Below, in pieces: positions 12,061 through 23,437 of a stretch of 64,000 nucleotides of DNA. Every line of letters begins with the position of its first letter. Within the stretch, counting starts at the first letter, position 1. The notes below the pieces were generated by a model, which saw only the letters and a program-made list of their open reading frames with translations, made no database searches and was not told where the DNA came from. Source of the stretch: Stomoxys calcitrans (Eukaryota > Arthropoda > Insecta > Diptera > Muscidae); NCBI RefSeq assembly GCF_963082655.1, contig NC_081555.1:150945005-151009004 (forward strand), given 5' to 3'. The translations under genes were made by a program, and so were the position numbers.

Positions 12061-12432
12061 CTACAATAACTCAATAAAACAAAATAACTTAGTACGTATG
12101 AATATATACCAGTAATATTTACTTGACATACTTACTCAGTTAGGTTGGGTGAGGCTGGAAAAGGATGACATTCGCGTAGGATATTATTTGATCCATTGTG
12201 ATTCCTCGTGAACTCGTCCTCTTCTCTAATCAGTTACACCAGCCTGAAGAAGTCATGTTTTAATGAATATTCTCGTATCAATTTGTCGCTTTGCTAAAGG
12301 TCTCCATGGAACACTCTTTCTCTGACCATCCCTACATTAGGTTTAGAATAGCATGACCAACGCCGAATCCGATAAGCTTCCGGAAAAAGTTGAAAACCAA
12401 CTGGACAAAATTCGGAAGGCTACTTAGAAGAA
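12061..12432. other. gene-free stretch
   Basis: Nothing firmly recognised. Text such as TTCCGGAAAAAGTTGAAAAC, just before the SINE, might be a retrotransposon remnant, but no frame supports it. Confidence 0.3.
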
Positions 12433-12742
12433 GGCCACCGTAGGGCAGAGGTTAGCATGTCCGCCTATGACGCTGAACGCCTGGGTTCGAATCCTGGCGA
12501 GACCATCAGAAAAAAATTTTCACCGGAGGTTTTCCCCTCCTAATGCTGGCGACATTTGTGAGGTACTATGCCATGTAAAACTTCTCTCCAAAGAGATGTC
12601 GCACTGCGGCACGCCGTTCGGACTCGGCTATAAAAAGGAGGCCCCTTATCATTAAGCTTAAACTTGAATCGGACTGCACTCATTGATATGTGAGAAATTT
12701 GCCCCTGATCCTTAGTGGAATGTTCATGGGCAAAATTTGCAT
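12433..12742 (+). mobile_element. tRNA-derived SINE, full length
   Basis: The best copy of the family. GGCCACCGTAGGGCAGAGG carries a box A-like motif, and GGTTCGAATCC at 12484-12494 is a perfect box B. A fold like a tRNA anticodon arm lies between (loop CTATGAC). The body continues with CTCCTAATGCTGGCGAC, GTCGCACTGCGGCACGCC and GGCTATAAAAAGGAGGCCCC, and ends near GGGCAAAATTTGC. It is a retrotransposed element, not a functional tRNA, because the acceptor stem is not closed. Confidence 0.92.
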
Positions 12743-12749
12743 TTGTATT

Positions 12750-13290
12750 AACTCAGATGAAGACTTAGGCAAGATAATTTACATTGTCCAAACATAGAAG
12801 ACATTGACAAAAATGTCAACAGGATTACGAGTGCACTGGAGGGGTCCTTCGAAGATAGTTTCCTCTTCGGGAAAGGAAATCAGCTCAAGAAAAATCTTGG
12901 ATGACCGCGGAGATTCGCAGTATTGGGAAAGAGGTCCGCAGATTTTTTAACAGAGCACGTCATAAAAAAGCGGAATTTTATTGGGATGTGTATTACACAG
13001 GATTACCAGAGCGCCAAAACGTGCTTCCTGGAAGATTTTCTGCGAACAGGTCGATAGCGTTAATAACGCCGCCAAGATAAAAAAGTTATTCTCAAAAACC
13101 CATTTCCAAACTGAAACTTTAGTAGACGACATGAGAATGAGAGCAGAGACAACGGAGGACAAGTAGAGGCTTTTGATGAAAACCCATTTTTCACAGGATA
13201 CGACGATACTCACGGAGACTCCGGAATTTGGAATAATGACGTTGATCGAAGATTTATATCTACGGAATTTATAGTGAAGGAGTCCTTGAG
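12750..13290 (+). mobile_element. non-LTR retrotransposon ORF2 fragment (upstream of RT)
   Basis: In changing frames: WMTAEIRSIGKEVRRFFNRA, HKKAEFYWDVYY, then SWKIFCEQVDSVNNAAKIKK, LFSKTHFQTETLVDD and LLMKTHFSQDTTILTE. This order is the stretch between endonuclease and reverse transcriptase in jockey/R1/LOA-type elements. A stop at 13164 and frameshifts make it dead. It may be the upstream part of N1; the two parts never overlap in the window. Confidence 0.7.
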
Positions 13291-13520
13291 GTCAATAACC
13301 TGTTATAGCTCCCATGTAAACCGATCGCCCGATTTGATTTCTTGAGCCTTTACAAGCCACAATTTTGTCCAATTTGGCTGACATTTTGCATGCGATATTT
13401 TGTTACCACTTCCAACAACTGTGCCAAAATCAGTCTATAACCTGATTTAGCTCCCATGTAAACCGGTCTCTCGATCATCCTTGTTTGATTCCTAGAAGCT
13501 TTAATTTATTCTGGTTTGAC
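13291..13520 (-). mobile_element. family B internal fragment
   Basis: Units with AACCTGTTATAGCTCCCATG, AACCGATCGCCCGATTTG and GGCTGACATTTTGCATG. No ends present. Confidence 0.7.
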
Positions 13521-13524
13521 AGAA

Positions 13525-14040
13525 GTTTGGCGTAAAAATCTAAGACGATCTAGACATGTCCGTCCGTCTGTCCTGTTGAAATCACGTTACAGTCCGAAAT
13601 TTGGGACAGTGAATTGTGTTAGTCCCTCGACATATTTCTGCAATATGGAACAGATCGGTCCAGATTGAGATATATCTGCCATATAGACCGATCTCTCGAT
13701 TTAAGGTTTTGGGCCCATCAAAGGCGCATATATTATCCAAAGTCGCCGAAATTTGGGACAGTGAGTTGTGTTTGTCCCTCGACATACTTCTGCAATATTG
13801 AACAGATCTGTCCAAATTTAGATATAGCTGCCGTATAGACCGATCCGCCGATTGAAGGTTTTGGGCCCATCAAAGCCATATTTATTATCCGATTTTGCTG
13901 AAATTGGGAAAAGTGAGTTGTGCTAGGCCCTTCGATATCCTTCTTTAATATGCCCTAGATCGGTCCAGATTTGGGTATAGCTGCCATATGGACCAATCCG
14001 CCGATTTAGAGTTTTGGGCCCATTAAAGGCGCATTTATTG
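13525..14040 (-). mobile_element. family A internal fragment
   Basis: Starts in the subterminal block (GTAAAAATCTAAGACGATC, GTCCGTCCGTCTGTCC), then about three units with GATATAGCTGCCATATGGACC and TTTGGGACAGTGAG. Both tips are missing. Confidence 0.8.
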
Positions 14041-15065
14041 GAACTAAATTAATATCATGAGCTTACTAATTTGCTTTTTTGAGTAGTAACAAATATTATT
14101 GCGTTTCCTTTATGGAAGTGAAGCATTAAAAGTTGAATGTTTTATTAAAAAAAAAACAAAATAATTTAGATTAAAAATACTCTTAAATCTAGAATTCATA
14201 TTTGTTTTTAATTGCTTGTTCATAATCTCTAATGACTACATTTGCAATAAAACGAGGCAATATTCATTCGCAAACAGGTGTTTCTTATGACAGCTTCAAG
14301 ACAATGTCACGCGATTAATTTTTGCAACTTTGCCTCATGTTGAACAAATATTCTTTAATAAATGTTGAAAATAAATTTTGTGTAAGCATGGCATATAGAC
14401 TTTTCAAGTTTATCAAAATTGAAACAAATGACACAAATGTTAACAACAGCCAGCGATTGTTTGGCAAAACAAGTGTAACCTCTTGTCTTTGTCATAATTA
14501 AGACTTTAAGCCTACCTACCCATTGACATTGGCCAGCGTCAGCGAGTGAGAGGTTACCAGGGAAAATTTGTAAACGAAATATTTCCGTTTACACTCGACT
14601 ACAATGATCGACCTCATGTGCAATTAGTCATATGACAATCCATTCGTTCTTTGCCGCATGCCAATGGTTGGAAGTGTTGGAATTTTTTTTGCCATGCGAG
14701 AGTGACTACTGCCACACTTAAATGGAACAGTGTGGCCACAGACACACGATTTCGAAACAAACATTCAAACTCGCCCACTTCCTTGTGCAGTGGCCAAAAT
14801 TCAAGTTTTATTACTAATTTTTTAAGTGCCAATGCAGCATAATAACTTTAACTGCGTCGCTGCTGTTCACCTTCTCCTTTGGGCTAAATTTCCTACATTT
14901 TCTATCTATGCATGGGGTCTGCCACAGACACTTTGCCACAGGTGAAGAAAATCAACATTTGGAAAAAAAATGTTTGTCGTTTTTCTATTGACTACTCAAG
15001 ATACGTGGTACGTGGTATAATTCCATGGTTCATTTGTTTGTTACATTGAAAGAGTAATCAATGGA
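14041..15065. other. gene-free, repeat-poor stretch
   Basis: AT-rich DNA. Overlapping short frames at 14614-14842 on both strands show no domain. Nothing else recognised. Confidence 0.4.
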
Positions 15066-15720
15066 GTATTCAAGAAAGACCGGTTTATATGGGAGCTATA
15101 ACAGGTTATAGACTGAGTTAGACCGTTCTAGGCACAGTTGTTGGAAGGAAGAACAGAACACCGCATTCAAAATTTCAGCCAAATCAGACAAATTTACTGC
15201 TTCCAGGGGCTCAAGAAGTCAAATCGGGAGATCGGTTTATATGGGAGCTATATCAGGTTATATACCGATTTAGACCAGGAGCTGAAGAAATCAAATCAGA
15301 AGATCGGTTTATATGGGAGCTATATCGGTTTATAGACCGAATTGGACCGTGCTTGACATATATTTTGGAAGTCATAGCAAAACATTAGTGCAAAATTTCA
15401 GCCAAACCGGACGAAAATTTCGGCTTCCAGGGGCTCAAGAAATCAAATCTGGGGGTCACTTTATATCTGAACCGATATGGCTTATTTGCCACCCCTATTG
15501 ACCTACATCAATGTTAAATATCTGTGCAAAATTTTTAGCGTCTAGCTTTACGCGTTTGACCGCATTCGTGATTTCGACAGACGGACGGACATGATTTACT
15601 CAGAGCATCGAGATGACCAAGAATATATATACTTTAAGGGGTCTTAGACGTATATTTCGAGGTGTTACAAACGGAATGACTAGATTGGTGTACCCCCATC
15701 CTATGGTGGTGGGTATAAAA
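15066..15720 (+). mobile_element. family B element, outer-end half
   Basis: Units with GATCGGTTTATATGGGAGC, then the subterminal block with GACAGACGGACGGACATG and AAGAATATATATACTTTA, and the terminus TGGTGGTGGGTATAAAAAT. The AACAAG end is missing. Confidence 0.85.
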
Positions 15721-16478
15721 ATATACATGAAATTTTCTTTTGAGACAAAATTTCTATATAATTGTCTCTAAAACAAATTTTCGATGACTTTTTGTTTGAA
15801 TTTTCTCAAAAGAAAAAGTTAAATGAAAATAACATCAACACTATGTCTATTCTTCAGAGTGAACTTCATTGAAACTTGGTCTAGGTCTGATAAAATTTCG
15901 TTTCGAAGCATGTAGTATTCAATAAAGCCGCCTTAAAACCTCTACCTTTTCCTTGCATATGCTTCTCTCTTATTTTGCATAAAACTAAAATATTTGCCTA
16001 CAAATTCTTGTTTTAATTTTATTGACCAACGTTTTCCGATATGCCTAAGCCCCACATGCTTTAAGAGACCACAATCAAGACCAAAAAAAAAAGGTTTGTA
16101 AATGCAATTTGCGTAGCTGATAAATGCTAAGAGGGAGATTAGCCAACATTGGATATCTGGTTAAGTTGCGTAATTGCAATCAGAATGTCTAGACCATAAC
16201 TAATGTTGAATAGAAAAAATCACACACAACGCAGGAGGTGCGTAAACACGTTACGCACATGCAGTCTTGTTTTACGATTTCACATTAGTCGGATTTGAGC
16301 GAAAGACGATGCTAATGTAAGTGCAAGAGTTGTTGGCTGTCGATAATTATGTGTGCATGCAATGGGAAATTCGAAACAACGACTTATGCTAAACTAATTT
16401 AATAAGCATTTAATAAGAACAAGAATCAACAAATAATGAAAACAACTTTTAAGTTGAGGCGGCGTTATATTAGACTAA
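15721..16478. other. gene-free stretch
   Basis: AT-rich DNA between a B and an A element. No gene, repeat or motif recognised. Confidence 0.35.
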
Positions 16479-17243
16479 AACAAGTAAAAAGGCATTAAGT
16501 TCGACCGGGCCGAACTTTGGATACCCACTACCTCGGGTATGTATGTAAACCCCCTTTTGTGACAAACCGGTGAAAATTGGATAACTTATGCACCAAAATT
16601 CAGCACTGTTGAAGTTTGTATTGTATATTTCAACAAAATCGAGTAATAAATAAATCTTTTATGAGCTTCAGACCCTTAATCGGCATATCGGTCTATATGG
16701 CAGCTATATCTAAATACATTCCGATCTTTATCTTATTAAGGTCGGATGACTTACTGTTCCAAATTTCAGCGAAATCGGATAAAAAATAAAACTTTTATGG
16801 GTTTCATACCCTTCATCGGCAGATCGGTCTATATGTCAGCTATATCTAAATATAATCCGACGTCAACCATATTAAGCTCGGATATAGGGAGGCTCAAAGC
16901 AACTCACTGTTTCAAATTTCAGCGAAATCGAATCAAAAATAAAACATTTATGGGCATTAGACTCTTTATCGTTAGATCGGTTTATATAGCAGCCATATCC
17001 AAATATGGTCCGATTTGGCCCGTTTAAGAACTTAACCAGCGTGCATTAAAAAGACGTATCTGTACCAAATTTCAGCTCAATTTTTGAAGGCTGTAGAGTG
17101 ATTACAACAGACGGACGGACAGACACACGCACATATATCCGAAACATATATACTTTGTAGGGTCGGAAATTGATATTTCGATGTGTTGCAAACGGACTGA
17201 CTACATGAATATACCCCCTATCCTACGGTGGTGGGTATAAAAA
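16479..17243 (+). mobile_element. family A element, full length, short array
   Basis: AACAAGTAAAAAGGCATTAAG and a decayed hairpin (TTCGACCGGGCCGAA) at the left, GGTGGTGGGTATAAAAA at the right. Between them lie about two internal units and the GACAGACACACGCACATAT subterminal block. At 765 bp it is half the length of the 9146 copy, showing that unit number varies. Confidence 0.9.
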
Positions 17244-19063
17244 TACGTTCAGATTTGGATAAAGCTCCCATATATATGTTCGACAGGATTTGAGAAATAT
17301 TGCAATAAAGTGTTCATTTGTTAACTGACTCCCTCGAAATTAGGCAGAAGGAATTTTGTCTTGATTCTCGACATTACTAATGAATTTCATAGAAATCGGC
17401 TCAGATATAGATATAGCTGCCGTTTATGTATATCGCCCGATTTTTACTTCTAGAGCCACTGCAATCGCGTTACTTGACTAATCTTGCCAAAATTTGGCAC
17501 AACGCTCTCTTCAATAACTAACAGAATATCTACAGAATTTGGTGGAAATCGGTTCAGATTTAGATATAGCTCCCATATATATGTTCGTCGCATTTTGAGA
17601 AATATTGCAATTAAGAGCTCATTTGATAACCGATTCTCTTGAAATTGAGCATGAAGGATTATCTGATGACTTTCGACATTAGTAATGAATTTCATAGAAA
17701 TCGGTTTAGATTTAGATATAGCTGCCGTATATGTATATCACCCGATTTTCACTTCTAGAGCCACTGCAAGCACATTTTTTGACCAATCTTGCCAAAATTT
17801 CGCACAACACTCTCCTCAATGACTAAGAAAATATCAAATCTAAATCTAAATATCTAAATCAAAATAAATCTAAATATCTCAATGACTAACACAATATCCA
17901 CAGAGTTTAGTGGAAATCGATTCAGATTTAGATATAGCTCCCATATATATGTTCGTCGGATTTTGAGAAATATTGCAATAAAGTGCTCATTTGTTAACCG
18001 ATTCTCTCGAAACTGAGCAGGACTAATGACTTTCGACATAAGTGGTGAATTTCATAGAAATCGGTTTAGATTTAGATATAGCTGCCGTATATGTATATCA
18101 CCCGATTTTCACTTCTAGAGCCACTGCAAGCACATTTTTTGACCAATCGTGTCAAAGCTTCGCACAATGCTCTCCTCAATGACTAAGAAAATATCTAATA
18201 TTTGGACGAAATCGGTTCAGATTTGGATATAGCTCCCATATATATGATCATCAGATTTTGTGAAATATTGCAATTAAGAGCTCATTTGTTAACCAATTCT
18301 CGAGAAATTTTGCAGGAAGGATTTTCTTATGACTCTCAGTATTACTGGTTAACTTCAAAGAAATCGATTCAGATTTAGATATAGCTGCCATATATGTATT
18401 TTCCCTGATTGTCATTTCTAGAACCACTGCAAGTGCGTTTATTGACTAATCCTGCCAAAATTTCGCATAACGCTTTCCTTGACCACCACCACAATATCTA
18501 TTTAATTTGGTCGAAATTGGTTCACCGTATATATGTTCGTCCGATTTTGAGAAATATTGCAAAAAGTGTTCATTTGTTTAGCGATATTCTGCCAGGAAGG
18601 ATTTTCTTATGATTCTACGTATTTCTGTTTAATTTCATAGAAATCGGTTCAGATTTAGATATAGCTGCCATATATGTATATTGCCCCATTATCATTTCTA
18701 GAATCACTGAAAGCTCGTTATTGACTAATCTCTCCTAGAGATTATTGAACAACGCTTTCCTCTACGACTACCATAATATCTAAGAAGTTTGCTCGAAATC
18801 GGTTCAGATTTAGATATAGCTCTTATATATATGTTCGTTAGATTTGGGTAATTTGCAATAATGTTGTCATATGTCAACCGTAGTTTAAACATATTTGCTC
18901 AAAATTTGATACGGATTGTTAAATAACCTAACATCTGAAAACATCCATCGAGGTACATTAAAATTGGTTTAGAATTAGATATAGCTCCCACTTTGTACTT
19001 ATAGGGTAGGTGTAGGGTATAATACAGCTGGCACCGCCCGACTGGTGCCTTTCTTTACTTGTT
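17244..19063 (-). mobile_element. family E element with terminal hairpin
   Basis: About ten half-units of roughly 150 bp alternate GATATAGCTCCCATATATATG (followed by TTCGTC) with GATATAGCTGCCGTATATG. The right end has GGCACC (19030-19035) pairing with GGTGCC (19044-19049) around GCCCGACT, then TTTCTTTACTTGTT. This is the same hairpin-plus-TTTACTTGTT design as A and B with a different hairpin sequence. The other tip is absent. Confidence 0.85.
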
Positions 19064-19379
19064 TAATTTGGCCCAGGTCGGTTCAGATTTGGTTATAGCT
19101 GCCTTTAGACCGATCTCTCGATATAAGATCTTGATCGCATAAATGACGGGTTCATTATCCAATTTCGTTGACACAGTGACTTACGTTAGGTTTTTCGACA
19201 TATGTGTTTTATATGAACAGACCAATATTTTGTTCTACAAAATTGAACAGTAACATGTATTTATTAGAACACTCAATGTCCGTGCCGAATTTGGTCCAAA
19301 TCGAACTATATTTCGATGTACCAAATTATGCATTTTTCACCGGATTATGATGAATGATGGCGCGGCCTTTTTACTTGTT
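19064..19379 (-). mobile_element. family A hairpin-end fragment
   Basis: One and a half A units ending in a damaged terminus (GGCGCGGCCTTTTTACTTG). It abuts the E element directly. Confidence 0.75.
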
Positions 19380-19407
19380 TTATTTAATCTTTTAAGGTTA
19401 TTAAAAA

Positions 19408-19549
19408 AAGTCTTCTCAAAGAGGTGTCGCACTCGGCTATAAAAAAAGAGACCCGCATCATTGTGCTTAAACTTTAATCGAAGAGTACACATTGATAAGT
19501 GAGAAGTTTGCCCCTTTTCCTTATATGGAGTGTAAAATGCAAAATTTGC
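19408..19549 (+). mobile_element. tRNA-derived SINE, tail half
   Basis: Begins at AGTCTTCTCAAAGAGGTGTC and runs to the tail (GTAAAATGCAAAATTTGC), meeting an opposite copy tail to tail. The tRNA head is missing. Confidence 0.8.
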
Positions 19550-19845
19550 CCATGAACATTCCACTAAGGAACAGGGGCAAGCTTTTCACTTATCGATGAG
19601 TGCAGTCCGATTCAAGTTTTAAGCTCAATGATAAGGGGCCTCCTTTTTATAGCCGAGTCCGAACGGCGAGCCGCAGTGCGACACCTCTTTGGAGAGAAGC
19701 TTTACATGGCATAGTACCCCACAAATGTTGCCAGCATTAGGAGGGAAAAACCATTGTTGAAAATTTTTTCTGATGGTCTCCCCAGGATTCGAACCCAGGC
19801 GTTCAGCATCATAGCGGACATGCTAACCTCTGTGCTACGGTGGCC
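19540..19845 (-). mobile_element. tRNA-derived SINE, full length
   Basis: Reverse copy with box B (complement GGATTCGAACC) near 19787-19797 and box A near 19820-19840, ending ACGGTGGCC. With the partial copy at 19408 it forms an inverted SINE pair sharing a short overlap. Confidence 0.9.
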
Positions 19846-20418
19846 TCCAGTTTATTGGAGTGTACAGGAGCCAATTTGCAGTTTGCAATCTTTTAAGATT
19901 AAATTTTCTAGTGTCCAAACATAATTATAAAATCTTTTTCATCTTAATTTAAAAATGTTTCATATTTTAAATCTACTTTGCAAAAGCTTGCACATAGTTT
20001 TATGTTTCTTTTAGACATGCGAAAATGTCTAAATTTTTAATTCTATGAAAGAGTTTTTCCAATAATGAATGTATTGCATATTAAACACTCACCAACACAT
20101 GCTTACAGTCCACTATAGGCCATTTTCATCAATGTTAATAACAGAGAAGCTGAAACCGAATGTTAAACGTTATCAACACCCATGGTTAGCCGAACGAACG
20201 CATAGTCATATTTACACAGATATGCACGTTTACAGCAAGCACATATTCGTAAGCATTGAAAGCCAAAGACAAGCTGGCGCACATGCGCGCACACACAGCA
20301 CTGGCAGCAGTGCGAATTGAAAGCATTTTGTTTCTTTAAACAAAAAGTGTCTCTCTAAGACGAAATGTTCAAAAACCCAACAACGACCAGGCCAGTCATA
20401 GACACAGACAAAAAAGTT
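19846..20418. other. yellow 5' flanking region
   Basis: This gene-free flank lies between the nearest SINE and the yellow TATA box. It is AT-rich, with short CA-rich tracts near 20220-20300. It is the likely place for proximal control elements, but I recognise no specific binding site. Confidence 0.4.
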
Positions 20419-20456
20419 TATATAAATCAGAGTTAAGGTAATACACAAAACAGTTG
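20419..20456 (+). promoter_or_regulatory. yellow core promoter: TATA box and initiator
   Basis: A TATATAAA box lies at 20419-20426. About 31 bases downstream is CAGTT at 20451-20455, matching the core of the arthropod initiator (TCAKTY), with the predicted +1 A at 20452. Spacing is canonical for a TATA/Inr promoter and gives a 5' UTR of about 203 nt before the yellow ATG. The start site is predicted, not mapped. Confidence 0.72.
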
Positions 20457-20654
20457 CGCGTTAAACGTTGCCTACATTCAAACCGTAACGGTTTTAATAC
20501 CAAAAAAAGAAAAAAACTTCAAAAAAAAAAAAAAAACACATAATTCAAAAAGATTCACGGAAATATAAGGAGTTTCATGCACAAGGATTAAAGTGCTTTA
20601 ACAAAAACAAAAGGATACAAATAAAGAGTAGTGAGAAAAAGTGTTTAAAAAAAA
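20452..20654 (+). other. predicted yellow 5' UTR
   Basis: This is an A-rich leader between the predicted start site and the yellow ATG. It includes a long A run around 20520-20536 and no sign of an intron. Its only ATG starts a four-codon upstream ORF, listed separately. Confidence 0.6.
20577..20591 (+). promoter_or_regulatory. minimal upstream ORF in yellow leader
   Basis: ATG CAC AAG GAT TAA (peptide MHKD) ends 63 nt before the yellow start codon. It is the only upstream ATG in the predicted leader. Its short length and the spacing are compatible with reinitiation at the main ATG. A regulatory role is inference. Confidence 0.4.
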
Positions 20655-20889
20655 ATGAAGTGTTTTTTGGTTGGTTTATTGACTTTTGTGCTGTGCGTTC
20701 AGTTCGGTTATGCCACCTACAAATTGCAAGAACGTTTTAATTGGAAGCAATTGGATTTTGCTTTCCCCAATGAAAATCTGAAACAGCAGGCTTTGGCAAG
20801 TGGTGATTATATACCGCAGAATGCTTTACCCGTTGGCGTGGAACATTGGCAAAATCGTTTATTCGTGACCGTACCTCGTTGGAGAGATG
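20655..20889 (+). CDS. y: yellow, first coding exon (partial gene)
   Basis: First coding exon of Yellow, a secreted protein of the Yellow/major royal jelly protein family needed for black melanin pigmentation of insect cuticle. The 78 complete codons begin with a hydrophobic signal peptide of about 20 residues, probably cut after Ala20. Then come KLQERFNWKQLDFAFPN and SGDYIPQNALPVGVEHW, and the exon ends in FVTVPRWRDG; these match the N-terminus of Drosophila Yellow almost residue for residue. The ATG has an A-rich dipteran leader context. Reading continues past codon 79 only to a stop after about 12 unrelated residues. A GTAAGT donor sits at 20890, splitting the Gly79 codon after its first base (phase 1), just before the point where Drosophila Yellow continues with IPATL. 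The rest of the protein, normally one long second exon, is absent from the window. Identity with yellow rather than another yellow-family paralogue is inferred from the closeness of this N-terminus. Confidence 0.93.
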
Positions 20890-20895
20890 GTAAGT
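20890..20895 (+). other. 5' splice donor of yellow intron 1
   Basis: GATG|GTAAGT is a full-consensus donor at the position where the Yellow homology stops. The intron is phase 1. Confidence 0.85.
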
Positions 20896-21446
20896 TTGGT
20901 TGTGGTTCAAGGACCTTCAGTGAATGAATGATAATTATAGTGAAGTTTTATCGAATACAAAAAAAAAATTTAACAAGTAAAGAAAAATTGTTGAATATAA
21001 AAAAAATCAAAGACAATAAAAAACAAATGGACACTGGATTTAAGAACAAAAAAAAAATATATATATTAACGTAGTAAATTGTGAAGGGTTTTATTAACAT
21101 TTGTGGAACTGAGGAAGTGAATATATTGAAAAAACCACAAAGTATTAAGTGCATAGATCTTGCTATGTCAAAATATGGTTAACTAAATTCAAAAAGTGTG
21201 AGACCACTAAATTCAAATTAAATAGAAAAAAAATCAAATTAAAAATTTAATTTTTAAAAATAAAAAAAAAAAACAATTGGGAATATCAGAAAATCTTGAA
21301 ATATAAATAACAACCAAAACATTAAGAATGTAAAAAAAATTATTCCAAAATGAAAAACATTATTTTGTGTGTTTGAAAAAGGTCGAAACTAATAAATTTA
21401 GTTCTTGATCACAGAAATAGTGCATAAGCCATGTTTTCTTTCTATA

Positions 21447-21680
21447 GGGTTGCCCAAAAAGTAATTGCGGATTTTTCATATAGTCGGCGTTGACAAATTT
21501 TTTCACAGCTTGTGACTCTGTAATTGCATTCCTTCTTCTGTCAGTTATCAGCTGTTACTTTTAGCTTGCTTTAGAAAAAAAGTGTAAAAAAAGTATATTT
21601 GAATTAAGTTCATTCTAAGTTTTATTAAAAATGCATTTACTTTCTTTTAAAAAATCCGCAATTACTTTTTGGGCAACCCA
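21447..21680 (-). mobile_element. mariner-type MITE, copy 1
   Basis: Non-autonomous element of about 234 bp with terminal inverted repeats reading GTTGCCCAAAAAGTAATTGC inwards from both ends. It is inverted relative to the copies at 28577 and 55267. TA precedes the left end; the right TA is not preserved. No transposase frame. The long TIR and TA preference fit Tc1/mariner. Confidence 0.9.
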
Positions 21681-22359
21681 ACAATTCATATAATAATTTC
21701 GCATTGAAAGTGCTTCAGAATTCAAAATGATCTGCTTTTTTGGGGTTTTGACTCGCTTCGAAGCTAACTTAGAATCTTTCCCCCAAATGGACACATAGAT
21801 CAAACATGACTATATGCGACTCATATGAAAGTTATTTGAAAGAAGTATATGAGCTGTCATCTAAAACAGAGTAGAGAAAAAACTGTCATTCAAAATTTGA
21901 AGTTCGGCCTAGATCACTAGAAATATGTAGTGAATTCGGTTTACACATCCAAGTGACCCTTCTAGTCTTAAACAAATGTGTAAAGTATGAAGTAGGAATA
22001 TAACAACCAATCTGAATCAAAACTAATATTATCTAACGCGGTGTGCTAGTGCACAGATGACCAAGACATTTTTGAATATGGATCCTTCTCGGACTTTTTG
22101 ATTGATTTTTTAGTGCCTTTGGTATCATCATACTTTCAAACCCATAATATAAATATACTCGTACCGCATGGTACTCTACTACCAAACCCTACCAGACATT
22201 TGGTCTACATTTTCCTCTTGTTTTTTCGATAACAGATTTCGTTCTGATGTCGTGTCAAAGACTCCATATATTCTTCGTTTAAAATTCGGACAGATATCGG
22301 ATCCGAATTCAAATGATTTTTCCTACTTTGGTGTAGATTTCTGAGCTTTTGGTTCACTA
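21681..22359. other. intron stretch without genes
   Basis: AT-rich. A small D-like scrap (GGTACTCTACTACCAAACC) lies near 22170. Nothing else recognised. Confidence 0.35.
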
Positions 22360-22910
22360 GGTATATTCTTGATCGTCATGAAATTTTAATTCGATCTAGA
22401 AATGTTCATTTGTCTGCCTGTCGAAAGCACATTTACTTTCGAGGAAGTAATGTTATGCACCTGAAATTTTGCATATCTATTTTTTATTAGTGTGGGTCTG
22501 TTAAGATTGTAAATGAATAAAATCGATTCTCGTTTAGATATAGCTCCCATATAATCCGATCTCCAGGCTATACTTCTTGGCCTTTAGAGAGCACAATTCC
22601 TATCAGGTTTGGCTAAAATGTTGCACGAGGACACTTTCTGTGAGCTCCAACAGATGTACGAAGTATGGTTCAATACTTGATACAGCTTCCATATAAACCG
22701 ATCTCCCGGATATACTTCTTGAGCCTTTAGATCGCAATTCCTATCCGACTTGGCTGAAATTTTGCACGAGGAATTGTCCCATGACCTCCAACAGACTTAC
22801 ATAGTTTGGTTTCAATCTGTCCCAAACCTGAATAGCTCACATATAAACCGTTCTCCCGAATATACATCTTGAGCCTTTAGAGGGTGCAATTCTTATCCGG
22901 TTTTGCGCAT
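22360..22910 (-). mobile_element. family B element, partial
   Basis: Contains the subterminal block (GATCGTCATGAAATTTTAAT, GTCGAAAGCACATTTACTTTC) and about three units (ACCGATCTCCCGGATATAC, GAGCCTTTAGAG). Both tips are lost. Confidence 0.75.
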
Positions 22911-22919
22911 TAAATACTA

Positions 22920-23190
22920 CTACGATCTTCAACATTTTTCCAAAATATTGTTTGTACTATACTTTACTATCAAAAACCGTTCATTATATACCCATATTGC
23001 CTCATATTGTGGCTAACATATCCTGTTGGTGGTTTTTGGGGGTGCAGAAGAGCCCCAGAAACTTGGAACCAAATGTGTGTACCAGAGTCGTACCCTACTT
23101 TTCAATCATTGCACACATTTATGAGTTACTGCGTTTTTGAAAATAAAGTTTAAGTAGGGTAGGGTAAGTAGGCATACTGCCATAATTTTT
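22920..23190 (+). repeat. family D fragment
   Basis: Diverged D text: CCCATATTGCCTCATATTG, GGTTTTTGGGGGTGCAG, CCAGAAACTTGGAACC, then GCGTTTTTGAAAAT, as at the end of the 8805 copy. Confidence 0.55.
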
Positions 23191-23437
23191 TTTTTACCCT
23201 GCACCACTACTGTGGTACAGGAGCTTTATAACTAAATGGATTTGCTTGTAACAACCAGAGAAAAAAAGACCCAATGATAAGCATACGAATCGATTCAAAA
23301 TCACTTTCTGATTCGATTTAATTAGGTGCGTCTGTCTGCTCGTCTAGTTATTCATGTTAATTTGTGTGCACATTACAGGTCGCAATTTTCATGTGTGTTT
23401 TTTGGCCTGTAGATGAAACCTATTCAAAACGAAACAA
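23191..23437 (-). mobile_element. family E outer-end fragment
   Basis: TTTTTTTTTACCCTGCACC, CTACTGTGGTACAGG and AATCGATTCAAAATCACTTT match the E outer end at 57553 and, inverted, at 50637. Confidence 0.7.

Noticed and set aside
12440..12510. tRNA gene
   Set aside because: Boxes A and B are present, but there is no closed acceptor stem, and the same 300-bp body follows in five copies. It is a SINE.
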